A stretch of DNA of 64,000 nt from NCBI RefSeq assembly GCF_016219575.1, contig NZ_JACRMG010000008.1:1-64000 (forward strand), in the 5' to 3' direction. Every line of letters starts with the position of its first letter. Position 1 is the stretch's first letter. Of the stretch, positions 8,193 through 15,624 are shown one piece after another. The position numbers and the translations under genes are program-made. Under the pieces are notes generated by a model. The model was not told the DNA's origin and did no database searches. It was given only the letters and a program-made list of their open reading frames with translations. Source of the stretch: Bradyrhizobium sp. (GTDB lineage Bacteria > Pseudomonadota > Alphaproteobacteria > Rhizobiales > Xanthobacteraceae).

Positions 8193-8328
8193 CCCTCATC
8201 CCGAGGAGCGCCACCGGGTCGCGCGCACGCGCGCCCGATGATAAACTCCGCTGCGTCTCGAGGGATGAAGGCCACCAGCCGGGCCTCATGGTTCGAGACG
8301 CGCGTACCGCGCTCCTCACCATGAGGGG
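8193..8328. repeat. Dispersed palindromic repeat, family B
   Basis: Begins ccctcatcccgaggagc and ends gctcctcaccatgaggg, with cctcatggttcgagacgcgc inside. A second copy is at 62792-62892 in the same orientation, sharing the ggcctcatggttcgagacg core. Typical Bradyrhizobium intergenic repeat. Ends 15 bp before the hydratase ATG. Confidence 0.8.
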
Positions 8329-8343
8329 ATAGAGGAGCCGCCG

Positions 8344-9129
8344 ATGGACAGGATTCTCGCGGCCGCCAAGTTCATTGCCACCGCCCGCCGCAGCCGTGCG
8401 CCGCTTGCCGCGCTGCCGGCCGACTGCGTTCCCGCCGATGAAGCCGAAGGCTACAAGGTGCAGCGCGCGCTGCATGATCTCATGCGCCCGCAGGTCGGCG
8501 CGCTGGTCGGCTACAAGATCGGCTGCACCAGCAAGGTGATGCAGGAATATCTCGATATCCCGCATCCCTGCGGCGGCGGGGTGTTCGAGAAGGTCGTGCA
8601 TGACAGCGGCGTCAAGCTCGCCGCCTCCGACTACGTCCGCGTCGGCGTCGAATGCGAGATCGCGGTGAAGCTGGCGCGCGACCTGTCGCCAGCCGAACAG
8701 CCGTTCACGGCGGAATGGATGGGCGAGGCGGTCGAGGCCTATTACCCCGCGATCGAGATCGTCGACGACCGCTATGTGAAATGGGAGACGCTGGGCGCGC
8801 CGACGCTGGTGGCGGACGATTTCTTCGCCGCCGGCTGTGTGCTCGGCCAGCCGGTGGACCGCAACAGCGCGCCGGATCTGTTGAAGGTGACCGGCCGCGC
8901 CATTATCAACGGCAAGGATGCCGGCCGCGGCACCGGCGCCGACGTGCTCGGCCATCCCCACAACGCGCTCGCCTGGCTCGCCAATCATCTCGCCGCCGAG
9001 GGCAGGGGCCTGCATGCCGGGCAGATCGTGCTGACGGGAAGCCTGGTCAAGACGGTGTGGCTTGCCGCCGGCGATCATGTGCGGATGGAGCTGGAAGGGC
9101 TGGGCACGGTGGAAGCGACGTTTGCGTGA
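8344..9129 (+). CDS. 2-keto-4-pentenoate hydratase family protein
   Basis: 261-residue fumarylacetoacetate-hydrolase-fold protein of the MhpD/TesE hydratase branch, which adds water to 2-hydroxypenta-2,4-dienoates in meta-cleavage of aromatics. Visible are VGYKIGCTSKVMQEYL, the metal-binding ECEIAVKLARDL with later Glu/Asp in AIEIVDDRY, and the C-terminal VLTGSLVKTVWLAAGDHV. ATG 8344 follows GAGGAG. No other aromatic-catabolism genes are adjacent, so the physiological substrate is unclear. The Bradyrhizobium repeat B immediately upstream probably holds or replaces its promoter. Confidence 0.88.
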   Translation: MDRILAAAKFIATARRSRAPLAALPADCVPADEAEGYKVQRALHDLMRPQVGALVGYKIGCTSKVMQEYLDIPHPCGGGVFEKVVHDSGVKLAASDYVRVGVECEIAVKLARDLSPAEQPFTAEWMGEAVEAYYPAIEIVDDRYVKWETLGAPTLVADDFFAAGCVLGQPVDRNSAPDLLKVTGRAIINGKDAGRGTGADVLGHPHNALAWLANHLAAEGRGLHAGQIVLTGSLVKTVWLAAGDHVRMELEGLGTVEATFA

Positions 9130-9159
9130 GGGCGCTCGCGTGTAGCCGCGCAGTGAACT

Positions 9160-9262
9160 GTCATACCCCGCGAAAGCGGGGTATCCAGTACGCTGAGACT
9201 TCTCGATTCAATCACTGACGTCTCTGGAATACTGGATCGCCCGCTTTCGCGGGCGATGACGG
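9160..9262. repeat. Dispersed palindromic repeat, family A
   Basis: Begins gtcataccccgcgaaagcgg and ends cgcccgctttcgcgggcgatgacgg. The internal segment gtctctggaatactggat is the reverse complement of atccagtattccagagac, of which all but the first base occurs in the copy at 6369-6472. Occupies the gap between the hydratase and the convergent SspB-like gene. Confidence 0.75.
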
Positions 9263-9288
9263 GCATAGGAGCCCGCGCGCGTCGCGGC

Positions 9289-9669
9289 CTAAGTCTGCTG
9301 TTCCCCGCACTTCAACTCGCCATTGTCCCATACTCCCTTCACCGCGGCGAAGGGCACGACCAGCCGCGCGTAGCGGCGCTTGAACCACAGGCCGACCTCG
9401 AAGCCGTCGTCCTTCACCACCAGGGCGTCGAACTGGTGTTGCAGCACGATGGTGATCTCGCGCTCGTATTGCGCCGCAAGCCAGCCGGGCATGGTGACGC
9501 CCAGGGCCCTGCTGTCGAATGACACATGCACCGGGTGCGCCTCCGCCGCCAGTCGCAGCGCTGCGGCAAGGCCGGTGCGCGCCGGAAAATCCTTGCACGG
9601 CTCGGCGATGGCGGGCGAAGCCGCCAGGATCGCCGCCAGCAGGGGAAATATCAGCAATGCCTTCAGCAT
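9289..9669 (-). CDS. Exported SspB-like domain protein
   Basis: 126 residues. Residues 1-22 form a clear Sec signal peptide (MLKALLIFPLLAAILAASPAIA, AxA cleavage). Residues ~46-115 resemble SspB (PF04386), the ClpXP adaptor: HVSFDSRALGVTMPGWLAAQY, EREITIVLQHQFDALVV, FEVGLWFKRRYARLVVPFAAV, the last two being the family's best-conserved strands. Two Cys (C25 and one near the C terminus) could form a disulfide after export. Real SspB is cytoplasmic and has a ClpX-binding tail, which is not visible here. It stands alone between repeats. Function in the periplasm is unknown. Confidence 0.7.
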   Translation of the reverse strand: MLKALLIFPLLAAILAASPAIAEPCKDFPARTGLAAALRLAAEAHPVHVSFDSRALGVTMPGWLAAQYEREITIVLQHQFDALVVKDDGFEVGLWFKRRYARLVVPFAAVKGVWDNGELKCGEQQT

Positions 9670-9737
9670 GGGGAGGCCGGGTCTTGTGGTCTGCCGCTTG
9701 GTGGCGGCGGGGCGCGGGGAGGTTCAATGCCGTTTCC

Positions 9738-9893
9738 GTCATTGCGAGGAGCGATAGCGAAATTGCGTCCTTCGTCATGGCCGGGCTTGTCCCGGCCATC
9801 CACGTCTTTGTTTCCGGCAGGAAGGGGAGAACGTGGATGCCCGGGACACCTGCGCGAAGACGCGCTTCGCGCTCAAGCCCGGGCATGACGACG
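9738..9893. repeat. Dispersed palindromic repeat, family C (composite)
   Basis: Starts gtcattgcgaggagcg, then atggccgggcttgtcccggccat ccacgtctttg, and closes with an inverted acgtggatgcccgggaca... agcccgggcatgacgacg. A shorter copy of the ccggccatccacgtctttg core is at 63420-63512. Long intergenic element with several internal hairpins; no coding signal. Confidence 0.75.
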
Positions 9894-9903
9894 TAAGAGA
9901 CGC

Positions 9904-10375
9904 CCGTGTCTCCCTGATTTGATAGTCAGGCAGCGGAGGACATGACGCATCATTCCCGCGGCGCGATGCGCCCGGGGTTTTGCCTTCTTTGTGCCCCCTG
10001 GAAGACAGAGGACGCAGGGAAAGCCGGACGCCGACTGCGCCCGCAGCACCGTGTGCAAAAGGAAGCAACAACGCACACGGGTTTGACAGGTACAGCCAGG
10101 ACATCCCGGCTTTCCCCGCGCAATGGCTTTACGGCTTATACGTACTCCCCGGGGAGCGGCCTTTCTTGTCCCCGTTGTCGGCGGCACACTTGCCGCCAAC
10201 GTAGCGCCAGGGTCGCGGCGCCAGGACCACACGATTTCGCCGTCCGCTGCGAGCGTTTCGCCTGGCGAGCAAGCCCACCTGACGCCGCAACGGCCACCGC
10301 ATCCCGCGCCAACGTGCCGTGACAATCATGATACGTCCCTCCATCCGGCGCGAGGTGGGATGGTTGGCAGAAACC
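9904..10375. repeat. Large dispersed non-coding element of Bradyrhizobiaceae
   Basis: About 470 bp beginning near ccgtgtctccctgatttgat agtcaggcagcggaggacatg and ending near gatggttggcagaaaccgc. I recognise this segment (motifs 'ctggaagacagaggacgcag' and 'acagccaggacatcccggc') as one that recurs at many sites in Bradyrhizobium and relatives, where its plus-strand frame beginning MTHHSRGAMRPGF is often listed as a hypothetical protein. Frames on both strands are open but show no ribosome site or protein-like composition, so I treat it as non-coding. Recognition is from memory and copy number was not computed. The remaining 9670-9737 and 10376-10459 hold nothing recognisable. Confidence 0.55.
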
Positions 10376-10459
10376 GCTCTTCTGGTAAAGCGAAATATAT
10401 TCTTGATTTTAGGGGGTTGACAAGTGATTCTGGGAACCAGAAATGGCTTAGCCTTGCTG

Positions 10460-11620
10460 CTAGAAAGCAGAAAGCCATTTTTGAAGGTCGTTGGGATCTG
10501 CAATGCCCACGTTCTTCAGAAGTCTAACAATATCCCGCGCAGCAATGATAACGATTGGATGTTGATCCGCCTTGATCTCTTGATAGGCCTGTGTTGCCAC
10601 ATGTGAAGTGGTAACAAGAATGCCAAATTGCCGGTGGCGGAGCCGCGAAATCAAACGAGACAGATCCTTGACGCCGACAGAGGTTGAATCATTGTAACAT
10701 TTGGCTTCGAGAGCGAAGTCAACCAGCACTGAAGATGGCCCGGAACCTATCCGGTACTGCCCGATTGCATCGCGCCCCCCATCACGGACACGACGGGTGA
10801 GGTCGATGGATGCAATATTTTGAAGCATGATCTCGGCGATTTTCGCGGCACAAGCCTCAAACCGGAAATGGTCTTCCGAGAAATGAGTCTGGATTGCAGC
10901 AATAATTGCGCGGCCTGATGCATCTTCGGCAAGCTGTTCTGCCGGGCTGCGATACTCAAGTACCCGCGGCGCCTTGAGGGGGCGCCGCACGCCCTTGTCC
11001 ACCCAAATCCTCCAGGCGGTCGGACAGTTCGTCGAGAACGGTTGACCGGCCTTGACGTCTTCGATCCAGGATTTCGGAACGACTTGGCAATCCAACACCG
11101 TGAATTTCGCTTGATAGTTCTGGAACCTCTTGCCGTCCTTCATTCGCCAAAGTGCGACGAGATCGCTGTTCGAGTCCAAGCCCTCAGCGCCTGGAATAGC
11201 AAGTCCGAGGAATTCGACGTCCCGGAATGTTCCAGTATTAGAGAAAATCAACACGGGAGGCACTACAGCCCGATCGTCTCTCTGGCCATGCGCTCTTTCA
11301 AACATGTCGCGGAGCAACAAGTTACCGAACCTCGGAGTCGAATGGAGTTCGTGTCCCGGTTTGCGATTGTCACCAAAGTAGGTGAATACGCCGGTTTCCC
11401 TGTCGAGATTGTCTGGCCAGTCTAACTCCTTCGTTGTAAGGGTTAGTACGGCCAGCTTTGGCACCTCCTTCGTCCCGATGTATCGGAAGCCACCTTGATT
11501 GCTGACTCCGACTAGGTGGGGCAGAGGATCGTCGGAGGCATTGCCGTTGCGTCCACCTTCGTAGATCGCATCAACCAAAAGATTAGTTGCTCTTAGTTCT
11601 GATTTACGGTTTGCGTCCAC
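10460..11620 (-). CDS. Modification-dependent restriction endonuclease (AspBHI-N + Mrr-like)
   Basis: 386 residues from GTG 11620. N-terminal ~1-200 matches the AspBHI/MspJI-type N-terminal domain that reads methylated cytosine (LLVDAIYEGGRNGNASDDPL, VSNQGGFRYIGT, FTYFGDNRKPGHELHSTPRF). C-terminal ~235-375 is a PD-(D/E)xK nuclease of the Mrr group with D284 (DGGRD), E305 and K307 (ALEAKCY). Likely a type IV-like enzyme cutting 5-methylcytosine DNA; specificity is inferred. Its start overlaps the AIPR-Vsr gene by 17 bp, so the two form one operon. GC is lower than the flagellar flanks. Confidence 0.82.
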   Translation of the reverse strand: MDANRKSELRATNLLVDAIYEGGRNGNASDDPLPHLVGVSNQGGFRYIGTKEVPKLAVLTLTTKELDWPDNLDRETGVFTYFGDNRKPGHELHSTPRFGNLLLRDMFERAHGQRDDRAVVPPVLIFSNTGTFRDVEFLGLAIPGAEGLDSNSDLVALWRMKDGKRFQNYQAKFTVLDCQVVPKSWIEDVKAGQPFSTNCPTAWRIWVDKGVRRPLKAPRVLEYRSPAEQLAEDASGRAIIAAIQTHFSEDHFRFEACAAKIAEIMLQNIASIDLTRRVRDGGRDAIGQYRIGSGPSSVLVDFALEAKCYNDSTSVGVKDLSRLISRLRHRQFGILVTTSHVATQAYQEIKADQHPIVIIAARDIVRLLKNVGIADPNDLQKWLSAF

Positions 11621-13331
11621 GGCCGTCGGGCTTTCTTACGATGCGCCGCACTCGAGCTGCAATCTTCTCCGGATCGGCCTTGATCTCGTGCTCCCAAACC
11701 CTGACGACTTTCCACCCCTCTGTTCTAAGGGCATCGGCGACCCTCTTATCGCGGGCCCTGTTGATGGCAAGCTTGGCCGCGCCGTGCTGGTCAAAGAGTT
11801 TCGCCAATGAATACGTTACGACATTCGCAGCATAGGACTTGATGCCGGCCGCTCGAACGGAGCTTCGTGTTGCCCTGAACAGAAGGGCGATGGCTACCGT
11901 TTCCTCGAAAAATTGATCATCAGGCAGCCAGTCGGAAGGGTACCGGTCCTGAAGTTCGGCCATGAATGCGTTAAAGTTCTTCTGTGCGCCTTTACTGACG
12001 ACGTGCGGATGCAACCATCTTGACATCCAGTATTTCGCAAGCTCGGTCTTGCCGAATTGTTGCGACCTTGGGCAAAGATTGTCGAACACCTTTCGGCGAG
12101 CGGGCGTGGCTCCCAAACGCATGCGGGAAACTTGATAGGAACCTCGTGCGCGCTCATAGAACCAGCGGCTTTCTTCTCCTGGGCACCAGATTCTTTCGGC
12201 GAGTTTTTCCAAGCGAATATGAAACTCACTATTCGCGGACAGGTCGGCCATCTGAACTGGATTTTGTGTGTTTGCGTATTTCGAAATTAAAGGGACAAAT
12301 TCTGCTAGTTTTGATGGCTCGACGCGTGTCAACTTCAAAGATACGGAAACCTTGCTGATGTCCAGCTTGTCGCTGCGTTTTGCGCGGTGAATGCTCGCAG
12401 TCGTTTGTGCCCCATTTACGATTTGCAATCCCCTTAGAGATCGAATTACTTTTTCTCCGCGAAAGATGCCGACATCGATTTCGTCAGCAGTAGCAGTAAG
12501 TCCATTGTTGTACGCTAAGAACATTTCTGGCGCATTCTTTATGGTGTCTCGCAATCCCTTGTTCACTGCCCCCTTTACCTGCAGGAAAGATCGAACATTG
12601 AATTCGAACAGGCGTGGGCCAAACTTCTCATAGAGTTCATACAGCAATTTTCCCGGCAAAATTAGTAGGAACGTCTGATACTCTTTCGGGTGAGGCTTCA
12701 TCTCTAGGCAGGGAATCGGTCTCCCCAGAAGATCTTCGAAATCGACTTCGATACGTCCTCGCGTGACTTCTTCGCCTACTGCTCTATGAAGACGTTCGAG
12801 GTCCCAGACCGAAAATTCGATCCGTCGTTTGCGGATTTCGATTTCGTCTATTGCCCGCGCTCGAACCGTCGCGTTCGTGAGAACGTAGACTCGCACTTCG
12901 TCGACTTGATCGAGATTCCTGTGAATATAATCAGCCGCCTCAGCCGCAGCAGGATGTTTTGCGAAGCGCGCGAGATCTCCTCTGCTCACGCAATCGAAAA
13001 ATTTTGCAGCTTGGCCAGTGAGTCGACCCAATTCTCGGTCGTTTAGGTTTGCGCCCTCGTCCACATAGCGGCTGGTAAATAGCTCAAGTCGCGTTGACCC
13101 TTCTGGTAGGGAGTAGCCAACGATCCTGCAGCGGCCTTGTCCAGTTGTATCCTCGTACGTGCAGAGTTCATGATCGCCGACCATACCGGCGTCTTCAAGA
13201 TAGCCAAGCATAGCTTCCGCGATGGCTGCATCGAATGGCAGAGGTATGTCCGATCCGAAATCGGAAGCTTTATTCTTCGCGTCATCGCGAAGCCGTTCAG
13301 CAAATTCTTCAAGTAACTGCTCTTCAAGCAT
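11604..13331 (-). CDS. AIPR-family protein fused to a Vsr endonuclease remnant
   Basis: 575 residues from ATG 13331. Residues ~230-510 carry the AIPR (abortive infection phage resistance, PF10592) core: FGPRLFEFNVRSFLQVKGAVN, MFLAYNNGLTATAD, LRGLQIVNGAQTTASIHRA. From ~517 the protein switches to the C-terminal third of a very-short-patch-repair endonuclease: KLAINRARDKRVADALRTEG, WKVVRVWEHEI, like Vsr 'KNVERDRRxxxxLxxLGWRVLxVWE'. The Vsr catalytic N-terminal part is absent. Best read as an internal deletion joining aipR to vsr in an ancestral aipR-vsr-RE operon. Local GC counted by eye at 12421-12480 is 42%, versus 63% at 13741-13800 in flgH, consistent with acquisition by transfer. Confidence 0.82.
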   Translation of the reverse strand: MLEEQLLEEFAERLRDDAKNKASDFGSDIPLPFDAAIAEAMLGYLEDAGMVGDHELCTYEDTTGQGRCRIVGYSLPEGSTRLELFTSRYVDEGANLNDRELGRLTGQAAKFFDCVSRGDLARFAKHPAAAEAADYIHRNLDQVDEVRVYVLTNATVRARAIDEIEIRKRRIEFSVWDLERLHRAVGEEVTRGRIEVDFEDLLGRPIPCLEMKPHPKEYQTFLLILPGKLLYELYEKFGPRLFEFNVRSFLQVKGAVNKGLRDTIKNAPEMFLAYNNGLTATADEIDVGIFRGEKVIRSLRGLQIVNGAQTTASIHRAKRSDKLDISKVSVSLKLTRVEPSKLAEFVPLISKYANTQNPVQMADLSANSEFHIRLEKLAERIWCPGEESRWFYERARGSYQVSRMRLGATPARRKVFDNLCPRSQQFGKTELAKYWMSRWLHPHVVSKGAQKNFNAFMAELQDRYPSDWLPDDQFFEETVAIALLFRATRSSVRAAGIKSYAANVVTYSLAKLFDQHGAAKLAINRARDKRVADALRTEGWKVVRVWEHEIKADPEKIAARVRRIVRKPDGRGRKP

Positions 13332-13455
13332 CCCGTGTCAGTCTCTCGGCTGGAATGTTAACTATCGGAAATTTGCGCTATGAGAGCTGAGGTTAGAGGA
13401 AATGTGTCCGAAATAAAACCCTGGGTGGATGCCGTTTGGAAGAGAAACAACGCCA

Positions 13456-13486
13456 CGGCCTCCGGCAGGGGAGCTACCGGAGGCCG
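13456..13486 (-). terminator. Inverted repeat downstream of flgH, possible terminator
   Basis: Perfect 10-bp arms cggcctccgg / ccggaggccg with an 11-base loop, 64 bp after the flgH stop. On the minus strand it is followed by a moderately T-rich stretch (gttgtttctctt). The rest of 13332-13549 shows nothing recognisable. Confidence 0.55.
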
Positions 13487-13549
13487 CGTTGGAACACTTC
13501 GTTGCGCCTAGGTTCGCGACAAAGTGTGGGAGCTCGTTGAGATCGGGAA

Positions 13550-14302
13550 CTAGAACGGCAGGATCACGTCGACCACCTGTTGGCCGTATCTTGGCTGCTG
13601 CACGTCCATGATCTGGCCGCGGCCGCCATAGGCGATGCGGGCCTGCGCGATCTTGCTGGAATCGATGGTGTTGTCGCTCTGGATGTCCTCCGGCCGCACC
13701 ACGCCGGCCACGATCAGCTCGCGGATCTCGAAGTTGACGCGGATTTCCTGCTTGCCCTCGACCACGAGATTGCCGTTGGCCAGCACCTGCGTCACCACGG
13801 CGGCGACGTTGGTGGTCAAGGACTCCTGGCGGTTGACCGAACCCTTGCCATCGGCCGACGAGGTCGAGTCGGTCGCCAGCAGGTTGCCGGGCAGGATCTT
13901 GTTGGACTGCGTGATGGTCTTGGCGCCGATGAAGTCGGTGATGTTCGAATTCTCTTTCGCGGTGCGGCTGCGCTGGGTTTCGTTGGAGAGGTTCGCCTTG
14001 TCGGTGATGTTGACGGTGATGGTCAGGAGGTCGCCGACGCGCGCGGCGCGCTGGTCGCGGAAGAAGGCGCGGGACCCGTTCCGCCACAGCGAGTTGGCGT
14101 TGTAGGAGGCGACCTCGGGCTTGGGCATCGGCATCTGCACCGGCTTGTAGCCGGGCTGCGCGGTCGGGTTCTCGATCGCGGTGAGCTTCGGCTGCTCGCC
14201 GATCTGCGACAGGCGGTCGATGGCGGAACAGCCGCCGGCGAGCGCTGTCATCGCAAACAGCGCGGCGAGCCTGACGAGACGGATACCTTGAATGCGGGAC
14301 AT
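13550..14302 (-). CDS. flgH: Flagellar basal-body L-ring protein FlgH
   Basis: 250-residue outer-membrane lipoprotein forming the L ring. Signal peptide ends in a lipobox LAGGC with lipidated C25. Conserved stretches: SLWRNGSRAFFRDQRAARVGD, LLTITVNITDKANLSNETQ, then NLVVEGKQEIRVNFEIREL and VAGVVRPEDIQSDNTIDSSK, with the C-terminal QPRYGQQVVDVILPF. Starts 5 bp after the flgA stop, last gene of flgF-flgG-flgA-flgH. Confidence 0.96.
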   Translation of the reverse strand: MSRIQGIRLVRLAALFAMTALAGGCSAIDRLSQIGEQPKLTAIENPTAQPGYKPVQMPMPKPEVASYNANSLWRNGSRAFFRDQRAARVGDLLTITVNITDKANLSNETQRSRTAKENSNITDFIGAKTITQSNKILPGNLLATDSTSSADGKGSVNRQESLTTNVAAVVTQVLANGNLVVEGKQEIRVNFEIRELIVAGVVRPEDIQSDNTIDSSKIAQARIAYGGRGQIMDVQQPRYGQQVVDVILPF

Positions 14303-14307
14303 CTACA

Positions 14308-15456
14308 TTACTCGGGTTTGGCCGCGGCCTGCGCTCGGGCGTTGGCAAGAGAATTGGCGGTCGCGGCAGGCGCCGCGCCGGGCGAGGAGGTGCTGTCGGA
14401 TAGCTTGTCCTGTAGCTTGTCTTGCAGTTTCTCTTGCAGTTTCGGCGGCTCGTTCTGCTGTGCGGCGGCCTGCGCGCTTTCCGGACGCCCGGCGACCACG
14501 ATGGCGACGCGGCCGCGGCCGACCACGATGCCGGACACCGTGCGCTTGGATTGCAGGTTCAAAACGTTGACGACGTCGCCCTCGGTGCCGGCCTCCAGCG
14601 CCTTGCCGAGCACGGTGAGATGGACGCCCGGAGTGTCGTAGATCAGCGTCACGCCCTGGTCGCGCTGCACGAGGTCGGGCTTCGAAACATCGGCGCCCTT
14701 CAGCGCTTGTCCCGCGCGAAGCTGGCGGCGCGCCTGCATGCCGACCGCGCGGTCGCGGGTCAGCACGTCGGGGCCGACCTCGGCCTTCGGCCGCTTCTCC
14801 ATCAGCACGTCGGAGGATTTCACCACCTCGTTGCGCTCGAGGCTGCGTGCCAGGACGGCGGCTTCCACGGTCTCGACCGCAGTGCCGGAGAAGCGCAGCT
14901 TGGTCGGCGCAAGGCCGGCTTCGTTGGCGATCTCGAAGGTCACGTCGAAGCGGTTGTTGCGCGTGTCGTAGCGCACCGCGACCGGGTTCAGCGCGCCGGA
15001 GTTGGCGGCATCGAGGCGGATGTCGCCGGGCGCGCGGTCGAAGGTGAGGCTGATGTTGGCGGCATCGCCCAGGCCATTGCGGCGCTCCAGCGCGCGGGCG
15101 ACGGCCTGCTCGATATCGGCGACGTCAAAACTGCGCGCCTGTCGCGTCACCGAGATCTCGCGCAGGTTCTGGGTGTCGACGCCGATCACCTGGTGGGCGC
15201 GCAGCGTGTTGATGATCTGGGTGACCTGCAGCGTGCCGGTCGTGCCGGGATCGGGCGCGCGGTAGATCGCAATACGCGCGGCGGCGCCCGCATTGTCGAT
15301 GACGTCGCCGATCCGCACGATGTCGGAAGTCACGATGACATTGGCGCGCAAGGTGGGGGAGGCGATCGCGTCGCTCTTGTCCTGCGCGAAGGCACTTGTC
15401 GCGCAGGCGAGCAGGGCGGCGGCCGCAAGCGCAACAGCCATAATGCCACGCGGCAC
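14308..15456 (-). CDS. flgA: Flagellar basal-body P-ring formation protein FlgA
   Basis: Periplasmic chaperone for P-ring (FlgI) assembly. About 382 residues from GTG 15456 (MPRGIMAVALAAAALLACAT...), which opens a good signal peptide and has GGAGGG ~11 bases upstream; ATG 15441 is an alternative. Family parts: SAF-like region with EVVKSSDVLMEKRPKAEVG, AVGMQARRQLRAGQALKGADV and the C-terminal EAGTEGDVVNVLNLQSKRTV, followed by a Gln/Lys/Ala tail. The frame stays open up to 15621, but residues encoded there derive from the dispersed repeat at 15469-15570, so the true start is probably internal. Longer than typical FlgA because of the tail. Confidence 0.9.
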   Translation of the reverse strand: MPRGIMAVALAAAALLACATSAFAQDKSDAIASPTLRANVIVTSDIVRIGDVIDNAGAAARIAIYRAPDPGTTGTLQVTQIINTLRAHQVIGVDTQNLREISVTRQARSFDVADIEQAVARALERRNGLGDAANISLTFDRAPGDIRLDAANSGALNPVAVRYDTRNNRFDVTFEIANEAGLAPTKLRFSGTAVETVEAAVLARSLERNEVVKSSDVLMEKRPKAEVGPDVLTRDRAVGMQARRQLRAGQALKGADVSKPDLVQRDQGVTLIYDTPGVHLTVLGKALEAGTEGDVVNVLNLQSKRTVSGIVVGRGRVAIVVAGRPESAQAAAQQNEPPKLQEKLQDKLQDKLSDSTSSPGAAPAATANSLANARAQAAAKPE

Positions 15457-15468
15457 CCTGCGAGGGTT

Positions 15469-15570
15469 CCCTCCCCCCTTGCGGGGGAGGGTTAGGGAGA
15501 GGGGGCCACACGGGGACTGCCGTTGGGGCTTACCCCTCTCTCCAACTCTCCCCCGCAAGGGGGGAGAGGG
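15469..15570. repeat. Dispersed inverted repeat between flgG and flgA
   Basis: Two GC-rich arms, ctccccccttgcgggggag and ctcccccgcaaggggggag, face each other around a ~60-bp centre. It lies directly upstream of the flgA signal peptide codons, in a gap where a compact operon would normally have none. It keeps the frame open and can encode an Arg/Pro/Gly-rich stretch, but more likely acts as an untranslated spacer that supplies a GGAGGG ribosome site. Confidence 0.7.
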
Positions 15571-15624
15571 CTCAGTGTGCCGAGCGGAGAGAGCGAGTTT
15601 AAGCACGATCATGACCATCATTCC

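Noticed and set aside
6955..9078. Long open frame (about 700 codons) on the minus strand across the reductase, dksA and hydratase genes
   Set aside because: It is antisense to three well-supported genes; codon-position GC bias in this GC-rich DNA opens such frames. Composition (Arg/Gly/His-rich) is not protein-like.
9942..10322. Plus-strand frame beginning MTHHSRGAMRPGF
   Set aside because: Lies within the dispersed element 9904-10375; no ribosome site and frames open on both strands. Treated as non-coding.
9904..13549. Integrase, transposase or tRNA attachment site near the defence locus
   Set aside because: None seen on either strand; transfer is suggested only by composition and gene type.
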